In this document: positions 53,404 to 62,886 of the stretch, in pieces
Numbering within the stretch: the stretch's first letter is position 1
Layout of the letters: every line of letters begins with the position of its first letter
Source of the DNA: Nodosilinea sp. E11
GTDB lineage: Bacteria > Cyanobacteriota > Cyanobacteriia > Phormidesmidales > Phormidesmidaceae
Length of the DNA: 64,000 nt
NCBI RefSeq assembly: GCF_032813545.1
Contig: NZ_CP136520.1
Location: 2,474,001 to 2,538,000, forward strand
Direction: 5' to 3'
Notes under the pieces: generated by a model
Databases searched by the model: none
The model's input: only the letters and a program-made list of their open reading frames with translations
What the model was told of the DNA's origin: nothing
Program-made: the position numbers and the translations under genes

Positions 53404-54300
53404 ATGCCTACTGCGACTTTAGCCGAGCTATCGGCCCAAAACGTGCTTCACGCCCGCGCCCGGTTGGGGGAAGGCCCCCTGTGGGACGACACCAAGCAGG
53501 CGCTCTACTGGGTAGATATTCTCAACCACCGCGTCCATATTTTTGAGCCCAGTAGCGGCGACGATTGCCACTGGGATGTAGGCGATGTGGGCAGCGCCCT
53601 GGCGTTGATGGCAGGCGATCGCCTGCTGGTGGCTTTGGGCAACCGCCTGGGTCAGCTAGATCTCAGCTCGGGGACGGTCGAGACCCTGCACACCTTCGAC
53701 TTTGAGCCCCCCGGCACCCGCTTTAACGACGGCAAGTGCGATCCCCAGGGTCGGTTTTGGATTGGGTCCATGAGCCCAGAGCATCCTGGCCAAGCAGCCC
53801 TCTACCGCTATGATCCCGACGGTTCAGTGCACACCATGGAAACGGGGTTGACCATTTCTAACGGGCTGGGCTGGAGCCCCGACGGCAGCACATTCTATTT
53901 AACCGATTCGCCCCAGCGCCAAATCTACGCCTACCGGTTTGATGGGGCCACGGGGGAGATCAGCGATCGCACCGTCGCCATTGACCTGAGCGACGCCGAC
54001 GAGGCGATCGAACCCGACGGTCTAGCGATCGACACCGATGGCAATATTTGGACTGCCCTATGGGATGGTGGGTGTGTAGCCTGCTTTAGCCCCACCGGAG
54101 AATCGTTAGGTCGGGTAACATTGCCGGTACCACGCCCTACCTGCCCCAGCTTTGGCGGCCCCAACCACCAGACCCTCTACGTCACCACGGCCTCTGTAGG
54201 GCTGAGCCAGCAGGAGATTCAGCAGGGATTTTACTCGGGCGACCTGTTTGCGATCGCGGCCCCAGTCCCTGGCCTGCCCACCCATCGCTTTGGGGCTTAA
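53404..54300 (+). CDS. SMP-30/gluconolactonase family protein
   Basis: 298 residues (ATG 53404; GTG 53392 is possible). A six-bladed propeller lactonase: LGEGPLWDDTKQALYWVDIL with the metal Glu, TRFNDGKCDPQGRFWIGSMS, GLTISNGLGWSPDGSTFYLT with Asn and Asp ligands, and EPDGLAIDTDGNIWTALWDG. Hydrolyses sugar lactones; in bacteria it often supports a pentose or galactose pathway, but none is adjacent here. Confidence 0.93.
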   Translation: MPTATLAELSAQNVLHARARLGEGPLWDDTKQALYWVDILNHRVHIFEPSSGDDCHWDVGDVGSALALMAGDRLLVALGNRLGQLDLSSGTVETLHTFDFEPPGTRFNDGKCDPQGRFWIGSMSPEHPGQAALYRYDPDGSVHTMETGLTISNGLGWSPDGSTFYLTDSPQRQIYAYRFDGATGEISDRTVAIDLSDADEAIEPDGLAIDTDGNIWTALWDGGCVACFSPTGESLGRVTLPVPRPTCPSFGGPNHQTLYVTTASVGLSQQEIQQGFYSGDLFAIAAPVPGLPTHRFGA

Positions 54301-54357
54301 CCCTAGCTGCCAGTGAGTGATGTCTACCCGATCTCTTGCCTACCTCGACCTCGACCT

Positions 54358-54405
54358 GGCGACTTTTGGCAAACTTTCTCCTCAATGGTGGGCAGTGCCC
54401 ACCCT
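54358..54405 (+). repeat. REP-like repeat copy B, left half, split by the IS110 element
   Basis: GGCGACTTTTGGC … CAATGGTGGGCAGTGCCCACCCT shares the same order as copy A at 3542-3591. It stops matching exactly at CT (54404-54405); the matching right half (GGCTACAG … TAGAAATCTCCTTA) resumes at 55666-55720, on the other side of the insertion. Confidence 0.8.
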
Positions 54406-54414
54406 TGTATCTTT

Positions 54415-54542
54415 AGAGGTGTGTGGCAGACCGTCCCACCCTAGGTTGTCCAAAACCGAACGTAGCATGGGTCGCTGCACACCTCTGAAGTTAACTCGCA
54501 AAATCGCCAGGAGCTTAGACTCCGTATCGAGCAAGGACGAGT
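54415..54542 (+). ncRNA. predicted IS110 bridge RNA (target loop + donor loop)
   Basis: Hairpin 1: AGAGGTGTG (54415-54423) pairs with CACACCTCT (54478-54486). Its loop holds CCCACCCT (54435-54442), identical to the left target up to the core (54398-54405), an inner stem GGTT/AACC (54444-54447, 54454-54457), then CGTAG (54461-54465), the complement of CTACG at the right target (55664-55668). Hairpin 2: ACTCG (54494-54498) pairs with CGAGT (54538-54542). Its 5' side has AATCGC (54502-54507), as at the element's right end plus core (55659-55664). An inner stem is GGAG/CTCC. Its 3' side has CAAG (54532-54535), the complement of CTTG at the left end (54404-54407). All four guides sit where the IS110 model expects. 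Confidence 0.6.
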
Positions 54543-54555
54543 GATGTCAGATTAA

Positions 54556-55554
<999 letters not shown>

Positions 55555-55747
55555 GGAACAGCAAGACTCTGTCTGATGCAGGCAGGGCTCCTGGCTTGAT
55601 TTCCGCTGCCATCCCGCCGAGGCTAATCGCATAGCAGGATGAGCTTGACAAAGAAGATAATCGCTACGGTGGCTACAGTCGCCGTAAAGCGGGGATCTTC
55701 TTTTATAGAAATCTCCTTACACTTAAGACCATCTTTGGAGCTTGACT

Positions 55748-57085
55748 ATGCGCCGTCTATTTATGCAAAGCCCCATTGCCCTGGCTGCTCTGTGGATTGT
55801 GGCCTACCTGGCCATCATTCTGCTGCCCATGGCAGGGGTGCTACTGCACCCGGCCCCCGCCGCCCGTGGCTTTTGGACAGAGTTTTCGGTAGCGCTGGGC
55901 TTTATTGGCCTAGCGCTGATGGCCTTACAGTTTGTGCTGTCGGCGCGGGTCAACCGCATTGAAGCCTCCTACGGCATCGACATTCTGATTCAGTTTCACC
56001 GCTACACCTCTATCGTGGCTTTTGGTCTGGTGGTGATTCACCCGATCATTCTGTTCATTGCCCGACCCGACACCCTGCAATTACTCAACTTCCCTGAAGC
56101 CCCGTGGCGGGCGCGCTTAGCGGTGATGAGCGTGCTGGCCTTTCTCGTCATGGTGGTGACAACTATTTGGCGCAAACCGCTCAAGATTCCCTACGAGCCC
56201 TGGCGGGCGGCTCATTCCATTTTGGCAGTGCTGGCAGTAGGCCTAGGGTTTGGCCACGCCATTGGCGTTGGCTTTTACCTCGGCCTGTTTTGGCAGATTG
56301 TGCTGTGGTCAGGGTTTATGGCCGTGGCCCTGTGGCTCATTCTCTACGTGCGCGTAGTCAAGCCCTGGATTATGACCAAGCGCCCCTACCTGGTTGAAGA
56401 GGTGATTCAGCAGCGAGGCGACGTGTGGACTCTGGCGCTACGCCCCCACGGCCATGAGGGCTTTACCTTTGAACCGGGGCAGTTTGCCTGGCTCACCCTT
56501 GGGGTGACGCCGCTGAACATGCGCGAACATCCTTTTTCCATGTCGTCCAATGCCGACCGGAGCGATCGCATCGAGTTTGGCATCAAAGCCCTAGGCGACT
56601 TTACCAAGCGCATCAAAGACGTCAAGCCCGGCACCAAAGCCTACCTCGATGGCCCCTACGGGGTGTTTACCACCGAGCGCTACTGGGATACCGCTGGGTT
56701 TGTGCTAATTGCAGGCGGGGTAGGCATTACCCCGATGTACAGCATGCTGCTCACCGCCAGCGAACGTCAGGACGATCGCCCCTTCCTGCTGATCTACTCC
56801 GCCCCCAGTTGGGACGACTTCACCTATCGAGAAGATCTAGAAGCCCTCAAAGACAACCTCGATCTCACCATTGTCTACGTGCCGCGCAAGGCCGACGACG
56901 ACTGGGAGGGTGAAACTGGCTATGTCGACAAAGACTTGCTAGAGCGTCACATTCCCATCCATAGGGGCAGTCGCCAATACTTCATCTGCGCCGCCGATGT
57001 GATGATGGAAGCCACAGAACGTGGCCTGTTTGAGCTTGAGGTACCCGTCACCCATGTTCATATGGAGCACTTCAATCTGGCCTAG
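55748..57085 (+). CDS. ferric-reductase-like transmembrane flavoprotein
   Basis: 445 residues from ATG 55748, with GGAG seven bases upstream. Six TM segments (about 8-220) hold paired His: QFHRYTSIVAFGLVVIHP and HSILAVLAVGLGFGHAIG, suited to two b-type hemes. The cytoplasmic FAD/NAD domain has FEPGQFAWLTLG, MREHPFSMSSNAD (FAD site) and LIAGGVGITPMYSML (NAD pyrophosphate site). It resembles ferric reductases and the NOX superfamily; the acceptor may be Fe(III) or oxygen. It lies just right of the IS element, so its promoter region has been altered by the insertion. Confidence 0.9.
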   Translation: MRRLFMQSPIALAALWIVAYLAIILLPMAGVLLHPAPAARGFWTEFSVALGFIGLALMALQFVLSARVNRIEASYGIDILIQFHRYTSIVAFGLVVIHPIILFIARPDTLQLLNFPEAPWRARLAVMSVLAFLVMVVTTIWRKPLKIPYEPWRAAHSILAVLAVGLGFGHAIGVGFYLGLFWQIVLWSGFMAVALWLILYVRVVKPWIMTKRPYLVEEVIQQRGDVWTLALRPHGHEGFTFEPGQFAWLTLGVTPLNMREHPFSMSSNADRSDRIEFGIKALGDFTKRIKDVKPGTKAYLDGPYGVFTTERYWDTAGFVLIAGGVGITPMYSMLLTASERQDDRPFLLIYSAPSWDDFTYREDLEALKDNLDLTIVYVPRKADDDWEGETGYVDKDLLERHIPIHRGSRQYFICAADVMMEATERGLFELEVPVTHVHMEHFNLA

Positions 57086-57209
57086 GAATGAAGAAATGGG
57101 TTTGCTCAAAACCTCTCCCTTTTTGAAGGGGGCAGAGTTCTCTGCCGCCCCTTAACGTTAGGGGTAGACTGTCTACTCAAATTGCCCCTCAACACCGCTA
57201 AAGGGCCCT

Positions 57210-58271
57210 ATGCAAACCAACCAAAACGGATCCTCTGTCTCCTCCGTACCTCCGCTGCTGATTGTCAACCCAGTCTCTGGCCCCGACGAAGACGATCAGC
57301 TGGTGGCCAATCTCGAACAGGCTTTGCATGATCAAGGCTTGTTTGCCGAGATCCGTACCACAACCCCTGACGAAAATGGCCAAGGCCTAGCCGCCGCCGC
57401 CGCCCAGGCCAGGACTCCCCTAGTGATGGTGGCTGGGGGCGATGGCACCATTGAAGCCGTCGCCCGAGGTCTAGCGCACACTCAGACCGTTCTAGGCATC
57501 ATTCCCCAAGGCACCCGCAATAACATCGCCGCTAGCCTCAACATTCCGGTAGACACAACCCAGGCTATTCGGGTGCTGACGGAGGGATGTCATCGCCAGT
57601 TTGACCTGGGCAGAGCCAACAACCACTACTTTATGGAAGTCGTTGGCGTTGGCCTAGAAGCCTCTCTGTTTCCTCGCGGCGACAAAGTAAAAGACGGGAT
57701 CAAAAACAATTATTGGACAGCCTTGAAAAACTTTTTTCTAGGCATGGTCATGTTTTTGCAGTTTAAGCAGCATCGATTAGTTTTGCGCTTCGACGGTCAT
57801 AAGGTGCGGTTGCGCACGCTGCAAGTCAATATCTGCAATAGCCCTCGCTACGGGGTTGAATTTGCCTTGGCCCCCGAGGCCAAAATGAACGATGGCAAAC
57901 TCGATTTGATCTATATCGACAAGCCCTCCAAGTGGGATCATCTCCGCCAGTTTTTTGCTGCTATGCGGAGCAAGCAACTGCCCCACGAGCGCCTCAAACT
58001 CTATCAAACCTCTGCCGTTGCCGTGCACAGCTACCCGGCCCTAGACGTGCATGCCGATGGCGACTATATCGGCACAACCCCGGTCATCATTGAGGCCTTG
58101 CCCCAAGCCCTCTGGATTTGCGTGCCCACACCAGAATTGCTCACCCAGTTTGCTGATGCCGATGTCGCCGCAGAGCAGGCTGCTAAAGAAAAGAGTCTGT
58201 TTAGCTGGGTTCAAACGCCTAATACCAAATCCGAATTGCACAACCCTGATTCTCAAACGGCCAAACCGTAG
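57210..58271 (+). CDS. diacylglycerol/sphingolipid kinase family protein (YegS-like)
   Basis: 353 residues. DAG-kinase catalytic motifs: LLIVNPVSGPDEDDQL, MVAGGDGTIEAVARGLAHT (nucleotide site) and LGIIPQGTRNNIAASLNIP. C-terminal beta-sandwich has NICNSPRYGVEFALAPEAKM, LDLIYIDKPSKWDHLRQFF, and DVHADGDYIGTTP. Phosphorylates a lipid alcohol; substrate unknown. The last 16 residues (NTKSELHNPDSQTAKP) are read out of a dispersed repeat, and nearly the same tail ends the unrelated PilB-like protein at 17.15 kb. Confidence 0.9.
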   Translation: MQTNQNGSSVSSVPPLLIVNPVSGPDEDDQLVANLEQALHDQGLFAEIRTTTPDENGQGLAAAAAQARTPLVMVAGGDGTIEAVARGLAHTQTVLGIIPQGTRNNIAASLNIPVDTTQAIRVLTEGCHRQFDLGRANNHYFMEVVGVGLEASLFPRGDKVKDGIKNNYWTALKNFFLGMVMFLQFKQHRLVLRFDGHKVRLRTLQVNICNSPRYGVEFALAPEAKMNDGKLDLIYIDKPSKWDHLRQFFAAMRSKQLPHERLKLYQTSAVAVHSYPALDVHADGDYIGTTPVIIEALPQALWICVPTPELLTQFADADVAAEQAAKEKSLFSWVQTPNTKSELHNPDSQTAKP

Positions 58272-58322
58272 GGGCGCACGAGCGCCCTGCTGAACCGGGG
58301 GTCATCAAACAGGATTCAGTCA
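58221..58322 (+). repeat. about 100-bp dispersed repeat, copy 3 (supplies a C-terminal tail)
   Basis: Starts AATACCAAATCC (58221-58232), continues through AACCCTGATTCTCAAACGGCC, TAGGGGCGCA, GCTGAACCGGGGGT and ends with a degenerate GGATTCAGTCA. It covers the last 17 codons and the stop of the lipid kinase gene. Homologous over its length to copy 1, and at its ends and GTAGGGGC centre to copy 2. Confidence 0.8.
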
Positions 58323-58324
58323 CC

Positions 58325-58374
58325 GGAGGGTGGGCAATGCCCACCATTAGGGAGAAATTCTTCCAGAAATCGCC
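58325..58374 (-). repeat. REP-like repeat copy C, inverted orientation
   Basis: GGAGGGTGGGCAATGCCCACC followed by ATTAGGGAGAAATTCTTCC and AGAAATCGCC matches, in reverse, the left part of copy A (3542-3591). It lies three bases after copy 3 of the other repeat family. Confidence 0.8.
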
Positions 58375-58382
58375 TAAACGCC

Positions 58383-59054
58383 TTAAATACCGCCAATTTG
58401 AATGAGGCCTTCAAGGCAGGCCCCTAGCCAGATCGCCCCAGCTACCCAGCCACTCAACACGTCGGTGGGCCAGTGCATGCCCAGATAGACTCGGCTAAAG
58501 CCTACCCCCAGAGTTAAAACCGCCGCCAGAGTAGCCGTAACGCTTAGCGGGATACTAAAAAAGGCGGTTAGGCTAGCAGCCAACAAACCATAAAATGAAA
58601 TGGCGCTCATGGAATGACCGCTCGGATAGCTGTAGTCCATCGGGCGCTTAGACGATGCCCACAGGTCGGGGCGTTTGCGCCGAAAAAACGATTTAAAAAT
58701 GCCATTCAGCAGCCACGAGCCACTCAACCCAATGGCCAAGATCAAGGCGGCAACTGTCTGATCGCGGTAGATTAAAATGCCGCCTATGACTAGCAGCATA
58801 GGAATGGTGATTTCGCCTTGGGCCAGCCAGGTTACTGCCGTCATGATTCGATCGCGGGTAGGAGTAGCCTGGGCCTTGAGCGACAGCAGACAAGACTCTT
58901 CCAGGGGTCGCAGCCAGTCTAGCAACCAAACGCGGCCCACCCATACGCCCAGGGTCAAAACCAGCGCACCCGCCAGTAGCCCTAGCAGTAGGTAGGGCAT
59001 AAACGCAGCCAGCGATCGCAACAACCAGTAAAGGCGGGTGCCAAGCTCTGCCAT
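58383..59054 (-). CDS. PAP2-family phosphatase
   Basis: 223 residues, six TM segments. The acid-phosphatase signature is complete: KSFFRRKRPDLW (motif 1), YSYPSGHSMSAIS (motif 2, with catalytic His) and SRVYLGMHWPTDVLSGW (motif 3). It hydrolyses a lipid phosphate such as phosphatidate or undecaprenyl-PP on the outer side. It converges with the lipid kinase gene; opposite chemistry on similar lipids makes a shared role possible. Confidence 0.92.
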   Translation of the reverse strand: MAELGTRLYWLLRSLAAFMPYLLLGLLAGALVLTLGVWVGRVWLLDWLRPLEESCLLSLKAQATPTRDRIMTAVTWLAQGEITIPMLLVIGGILIYRDQTVAALILAIGLSGSWLLNGIFKSFFRRKRPDLWASSKRPMDYSYPSGHSMSAISFYGLLAASLTAFFSIPLSVTATLAAVLTLGVGFSRVYLGMHWPTDVLSGWVAGAIWLGACLEGLIQIGGI

Positions 59055-59159
59055 GGGCTATCTCCTAAACGGGTGAACGGGGAACGCAGCCAGCTTGCCT
59101 AGGCTGGACACAGTTAGATCGGGTAGATCAGGCCAAGACGCCAACGCCTCAAGAACAAT

Positions 59160-59186
59160 CGCCCGACCAATACTATTGGCCGGGCG
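59160..59186 (-). terminator. hairpin downstream of the CsbD-like gene
   Basis: CGCCCGACCAATA (59160-59172) and TATTGGCCGGGCG (59174-59186) are complementary except one G-T type position. It lies 46 bp beyond the CsbD-like stop on the minus strand. No T run follows in that direction. Confidence 0.55.
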
Positions 59187-59231
59187 AAAAACGATAGTAA
59201 TCGTATGGCTTAACCTGACCGATAGATGGAT

Positions 59232-59636
59232 CTATTGGTTAAAAAAGTTTTTGACAGAATCTACAAAGCCATCAGCAGAATCTTGAACGGCATCTGTGGC
59301 GTTTTCTACTGCTCCTTGGGCACGGCCAATGTCTTTTTGGGTGCGGCCTTGCACCTGGTTACCAATGCCATCGGCACCGCCGGTCGCCTTATTGACTTGG
59401 CGCTGCACTTGCCCCAAACCTTCCTGGGCACGGCCCTCCAGTTGGTTGGCGCTACCGGCTCCAGCCTTGCGGTCAAATTCGCGCTCAGCCCGTTCCTGCA
59501 CGATGTCGCCAGCTTCATTGCCCAGAGCAGTCGCTGGTGCACTAAAGCCAAACAGCAGACCCGAGCCAATCACCAAGCTCGCCAAACCAACGCAGAGCAA
59601 GCGTTGAAACTGAGCTGCGATCGCATGAATAGTCAT
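59232..59636 (-). CDS. CsbD-like stress protein with signal peptide
   Basis: 134 residues from ATG 59636, with AGGAG nine bases upstream (an alternative TTG further out gives a senseless extension). The signal peptide is about 1-38 (LLCVGLASLVIGSGLLFGFS … ATA-LG). The mature protein has CsbD-like helical repeats: AGSANQLEGRAQEGLGQVQR, GGADGIGNQVQGRTQKDIGR, AVENATDAVQDSADGFVDSV. CsbD proteins are small, hydrophilic general-stress proteins, usually cytosolic; export is unusual. Ends with an aromatic helix KNFFNQ. Confidence 0.75.
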   Translation of the reverse strand: MTIHAIAAQFQRLLCVGLASLVIGSGLLFGFSAPATALGNEAGDIVQERAEREFDRKAGAGSANQLEGRAQEGLGQVQRQVNKATGGADGIGNQVQGRTQKDIGRAQGAVENATDAVQDSADGFVDSVKNFFNQ

Positions 59637-59908
59637 AGAAAATCTCCTGGGAAAAGTCGCACTTACAAGTAAGGAATCAGTGCTGGTCTTTGTGTAGTTA
59701 TAGGCCAGACGCACCCCGGTTCCAATCGCCCCACAGACAGACATGACCCGCCTATTTAGACACATCTTTGTCCCTCCCAGTCGCTGGCCGTTGGCCCTGG
59801 CTTAGCGTCTAAACCGAATAAATATTCGTGTCAGTTCTAGGACTACCCCTAGCGCACGACCCGCTGCCCTAGCCTAAAATCGTTGCAATCTAAAGGTTGA
59901 CCGCCACT

Positions 59909-62020
59909 ATGTCTACTGCACCTAACGTCATCACTCAGCGCAATGGAGTTTTGGCCGAGGGGGCCTTTACTCGGCTGGCGCGGGGGGCTGAGCTCAGCTG
60001 TTCTATTCTGGTCGTGGGTGGGTCAACGGCGGCATACACAGCCACCCTCACCGCCCTGCGGCTCAATCTAGACGTGTGTTTGGTACAGCCCCAAAAGGTA
60101 GTGGGCGGCCAATTTACCGCCCAGGCCCTGCCCGCTTCCGACGACGGCGACCTATTGCAAGCCAAGGCCACCTTCTACACCGTCGATGGCGAAGAGTTTG
60201 CGATTTCTAGAACTCAGCGGGCCTTTCGCGATCGCCAGCGCGAGCTGCAACCCGTGGGCGGCAAAAAAGTACCCAACCCCGGTGGGGGCTGGGTAAGCCC
60301 CCTGGCCACCACAACCGTGGTCGCAGCTACAGCCATGAACGAGGCACTGCTGCCCTACCTGCGCGACGGTCGCCTCACCCTGATTCCCTTTGCCGAACCG
60401 GCTGAGGTGCTCAAAGAAACCGTGAACGGGCGCACCAAGGTGCAAGGTGTGGTCTGTCGTGACACCCAAACCGGCCACCCCTTCACCATCAAAGCCAAGA
60501 TCACCGTCGAGGCCACCGATCTAGGCGATCTGCTAGAAGTTGGCGACATTCCCTCCTACGTTGGCCAGGAAGCTCGTCACGAAACCGGCGAAGCAATTTT
60601 GCCCGAAGATGCCCGGCCTCAGTGCCAGCAGTCGATTACCTTCGACGTGGTGGTAGAGCACACCGTTCGGGGCAAGGGGGTGCCCATCGGTAAACCCGAC
60701 GGCTTTGAAACTGAACCTTGGATTGGCCTCAAAGAATTTACCAGCACCTTCTGGACCAAGGCCAAACCCAACCAATGGCAGCGGTGGGATTTTTTTAGCG
60801 ACTTTGGCATCTTTCGCTATCGACGGCTGCTGCGCGCCCAACCCCACGAGAAGAAAGTCTCCCCTGGCGATGTTGCAGTGCTCAACTGGGGCACCTCTAG
60901 CGAGCCCGATCGCGCCTTTTGCTGTGGTAACGACTACCGCCCCGGTCGTCTCGTCGGCGTCAGTCGAGAAGAACGGGCCTTCCACATTCAGCGGGCGCGG
61001 CAGCGAGCCCAGGCCTACCTCCACTACCTTCAGACCCACGGAGCCACCGACCTCAAGCCCCGGGGCGATCTAACCTGGACCAAAGACGGCATTGCCCTCG
61101 AACCCTACATCCGCGAGGCCCGTCGCGGCATGGCTCTGACCACCATTCGCCATGAAGATGTCGCCGAAACCTTCTTTCCTGACCAGGCCCGCGCCCGCTG
61201 CTTCGACGACTCTGTCGGCATTGGCCAATACCACTACCTCGATCTGCACGGCAACGACGCCAAAGGCCACGTCAGCCCCAGAGGTAAAGATGTGGTCGCC
61301 CTACCCTTTAGCTTGCCCCTAGGTTCTTTAGTGCCCAAAGACACTGACGGTCTGGTGCTATCGGCAAAAAGCCTGGGCACCACCCACATCACCAACGCCG
61401 CCTACCGCATGCACCCGATGGAGTGGGCGATCGGCGAAGCCAGCGGCTTTCTGGCGGTCTTCGCCGTGTGGACAGGCCTAGCCCCCCGGCAGTTGGCCAC
61501 CGAAGAAAAACACACTCGCAAGATTCAGGGCTTCATGGCCCGCAACGGCATCCCCATCTTTTGGTTTAACGACATCAGCCACAACGATCCCGACTTTGAG
61601 GCCATCCAAGTGCTGGCAGCAGCGGGCATTGTCCGCAGCGAAAATCCCAAAAATCTCACCTTCAGGCCCTATGCTCCGGTCAACCGGGCTGTGGTGGCCA
61701 CGGCCCTGGTCAACGCTCTCAAGCTGCCTACGACCCTACCCGACAAACCCACCTTTATCGATGTCGTCCCTGGCCAGCACTGGGCCTATATGCCGATCGA
61801 AACCCTCTATGCCCACGGCATGATCGCCGGAGTGGGCAAAGACCGCTTCGCCCCCGATGCTCCCATCACCCGTGAGCAGCTCTCTTTTCTGGTCAAACGA
61901 GCCATGCCCGAGGTCTACGACAAGGCCTTTGCCCGTACCCCGATTGATCGCCAAAACCTCCAGCGTCGCGAACTCTCCCGCGTGCTCTACGAGGTGCTCA
62001 AAGGCAGGCTGGAGATTTAG
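59909..62020 (+). CDS. FAD-dependent oxidoreductase fused to SLH domains
   Basis: 703 residues (ATG 59909; TTG 59897 possible). About residues 35-530 form an FAD-dependent oxidoreductase of the FAD_oxidored (PF12831-like) type: SILVVGGSTAAYTATLTALR is the dinucleotide-binding fold (GGSTAAY in place of GxGxxG), then VVGGQFTAQ, KITVEATDLGDLLEVGD, and a late motif AKSLGTTHITNAAYRMHPME. Two S-layer-homology-like repeats follow: FEAIQVLAAAGIVRS…FRPYAPVNRAVVATALVNAL and HWAYMPIETLYAHGMIAGVG…FAPDAPITREQLSFLVKRAM. No signal peptide is visible, though SLH domains normally bind cell wall. Confidence 0.85.
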   Translation: MSTAPNVITQRNGVLAEGAFTRLARGAELSCSILVVGGSTAAYTATLTALRLNLDVCLVQPQKVVGGQFTAQALPASDDGDLLQAKATFYTVDGEEFAISRTQRAFRDRQRELQPVGGKKVPNPGGGWVSPLATTTVVAATAMNEALLPYLRDGRLTLIPFAEPAEVLKETVNGRTKVQGVVCRDTQTGHPFTIKAKITVEATDLGDLLEVGDIPSYVGQEARHETGEAILPEDARPQCQQSITFDVVVEHTVRGKGVPIGKPDGFETEPWIGLKEFTSTFWTKAKPNQWQRWDFFSDFGIFRYRRLLRAQPHEKKVSPGDVAVLNWGTSSEPDRAFCCGNDYRPGRLVGVSREERAFHIQRARQRAQAYLHYLQTHGATDLKPRGDLTWTKDGIALEPYIREARRGMALTTIRHEDVAETFFPDQARARCFDDSVGIGQYHYLDLHGNDAKGHVSPRGKDVVALPFSLPLGSLVPKDTDGLVLSAKSLGTTHITNAAYRMHPMEWAIGEASGFLAVFAVWTGLAPRQLATEEKHTRKIQGFMARNGIPIFWFNDISHNDPDFEAIQVLAAAGIVRSENPKNLTFRPYAPVNRAVVATALVNALKLPTTLPDKPTFIDVVPGQHWAYMPIETLYAHGMIAGVGKDRFAPDAPITREQLSFLVKRAMPEVYDKAFARTPIDRQNLQRRELSRVLYEVLKGRLEI

Positions 62021-62028
62021 CTACGCCA

Positions 62029-62061
62029 AGACCCCCGAGGTTTTGCAAACCTCGGGGGTCT
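62029..62061. terminator. 15-bp hairpin between convergent genes
   Basis: AGACCCCCGAGGTTT (62029-62043) is exactly complementary to 62047-62061 with loop TGC. It lies nine bases after the SLH fusion's stop and serves the convergent ctaE gene from the other side. Bidirectional terminator-like, without a long T run. Confidence 0.75.
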
Positions 62062-62082
62062 CAGGGTCAGGGGTCTCAGGAT

Positions 62083-62697
62083 CTACTTGATCAGCGTCAG
62101 CAAGTAGATCAGGCTAAACAGCACAATCCACACCACGTCAACGAAGTGCCAGTAGATCTCGGCCATCTCGGGGCCAGTATGAGCCAGGCTGCTGTAGTGG
62201 TCGGCGCGGCGCGATCGCCACAGCACCCCCATAATCAGCAGCAGCCCAATAAATACGTGCAGCCCGTGGAAGCCTGTAGTCAGGTAAAAGCAGTTGCTAA
62301 ATAGGTTGGTCTTCAGGCCATAGCCCAGGTTCATATACTCATACACCTGGCCCGCCAAAAACACCGCGCCCATGGCAACAGTAATGCCAAACCACTTCCG
62401 CATGCCGGCCAAGTCGTTGTTTTTAATCGCCTTGGTGCCCAGATTAATCACCCAGCTGCTCGACACCAGAATCAGGGTATTCACCGCTGGTAACAGCAGC
62501 TCTACCTCGGTTTCTTTAGGGGGCCACTCGGCAGCACTGCCGCGAAACACCAAGAACACCGCAAAAAAGCCCGCAAACATCAAAAATTCGGAGCACAAAA
62601 AGGTGATCAGGCCCAGCACCCGCAAATCTTGGTGCTCTTCGTGGGCCGCCACCTCATGGCCAGTAACGACAGGTGTGGAATCTACAGTGCCTTGCAT
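62083..62697 (-). CDS. ctaE: cytochrome c oxidase subunit III
   Basis: 204 residues from ATG 62697 (MQGTVDSTPVV). Five TM segments without the two N-terminal helices found in mitochondrial COX III, typical for cyanobacterial CtaE. Motifs: LGLITFLCSEFLMFAGFFAV, NCFYLTTGFHGLHVFIGLLL, EIYWHFVDVVWIVLFSLIY. Structural subunit of aa3-type oxidase in the thylakoid and plasma membrane. Downstream of ctaD with a repeat between them. Confidence 0.96.
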   Translation of the reverse strand: MQGTVDSTPVVTGHEVAAHEEHQDLRVLGLITFLCSEFLMFAGFFAVFLVFRGSAAEWPPKETEVELLLPAVNTLILVSSSWVINLGTKAIKNNDLAGMRKWFGITVAMGAVFLAGQVYEYMNLGYGLKTNLFSNCFYLTTGFHGLHVFIGLLLIMGVLWRSRRADHYSSLAHTGPEMAEIYWHFVDVVWIVLFSLIYLLTLIK

Positions 62698-62732
62698 AGG
62701 ATATGTGGGGGTAAGGGGTGGATGAGGAAAAA

Positions 62733-62878
62733 GTAGGGTGGGCACTGCCCACCAGAGACTCTGCGGTTTTTATTTCAATTTCTTTGCACAACCCAGAGAA
62801 GCGAGATGAAGGCAAAGTCAGCTGGAAGGTAGAGATATTCACTTACGAGTGTGGGGTGGTGGGCAATGCCCACCCTAC
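62733..62878. repeat. 146-bp palindrome-bounded element between ctaD and ctaE
   Basis: Left end GTAGGGTGGGCACTGCCCACC (62733-62753), with right end GGTGGGCAATGCCCACC then CTAC (62858-62878). The outer sequences GTAGGGTGGGCA/TGCCCACCCTAC are inverted, and each end is itself a palindrome. The interior has a weak match to the right half of copy A (…TTTTTATTTCAATTTCTTTGCAC). It sits inside the expected ctaD-ctaE operon. Confidence 0.75.
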
Positions 62879-62886
62879 CGTTACGA

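Noticed and set aside
54317..54544. A 75-codon frame between the lactonase and the IS transposase
   Set aside because: It runs across the repeat half and the left end of the IS element, covers the bridge-RNA candidate, and has no protein-like pattern.
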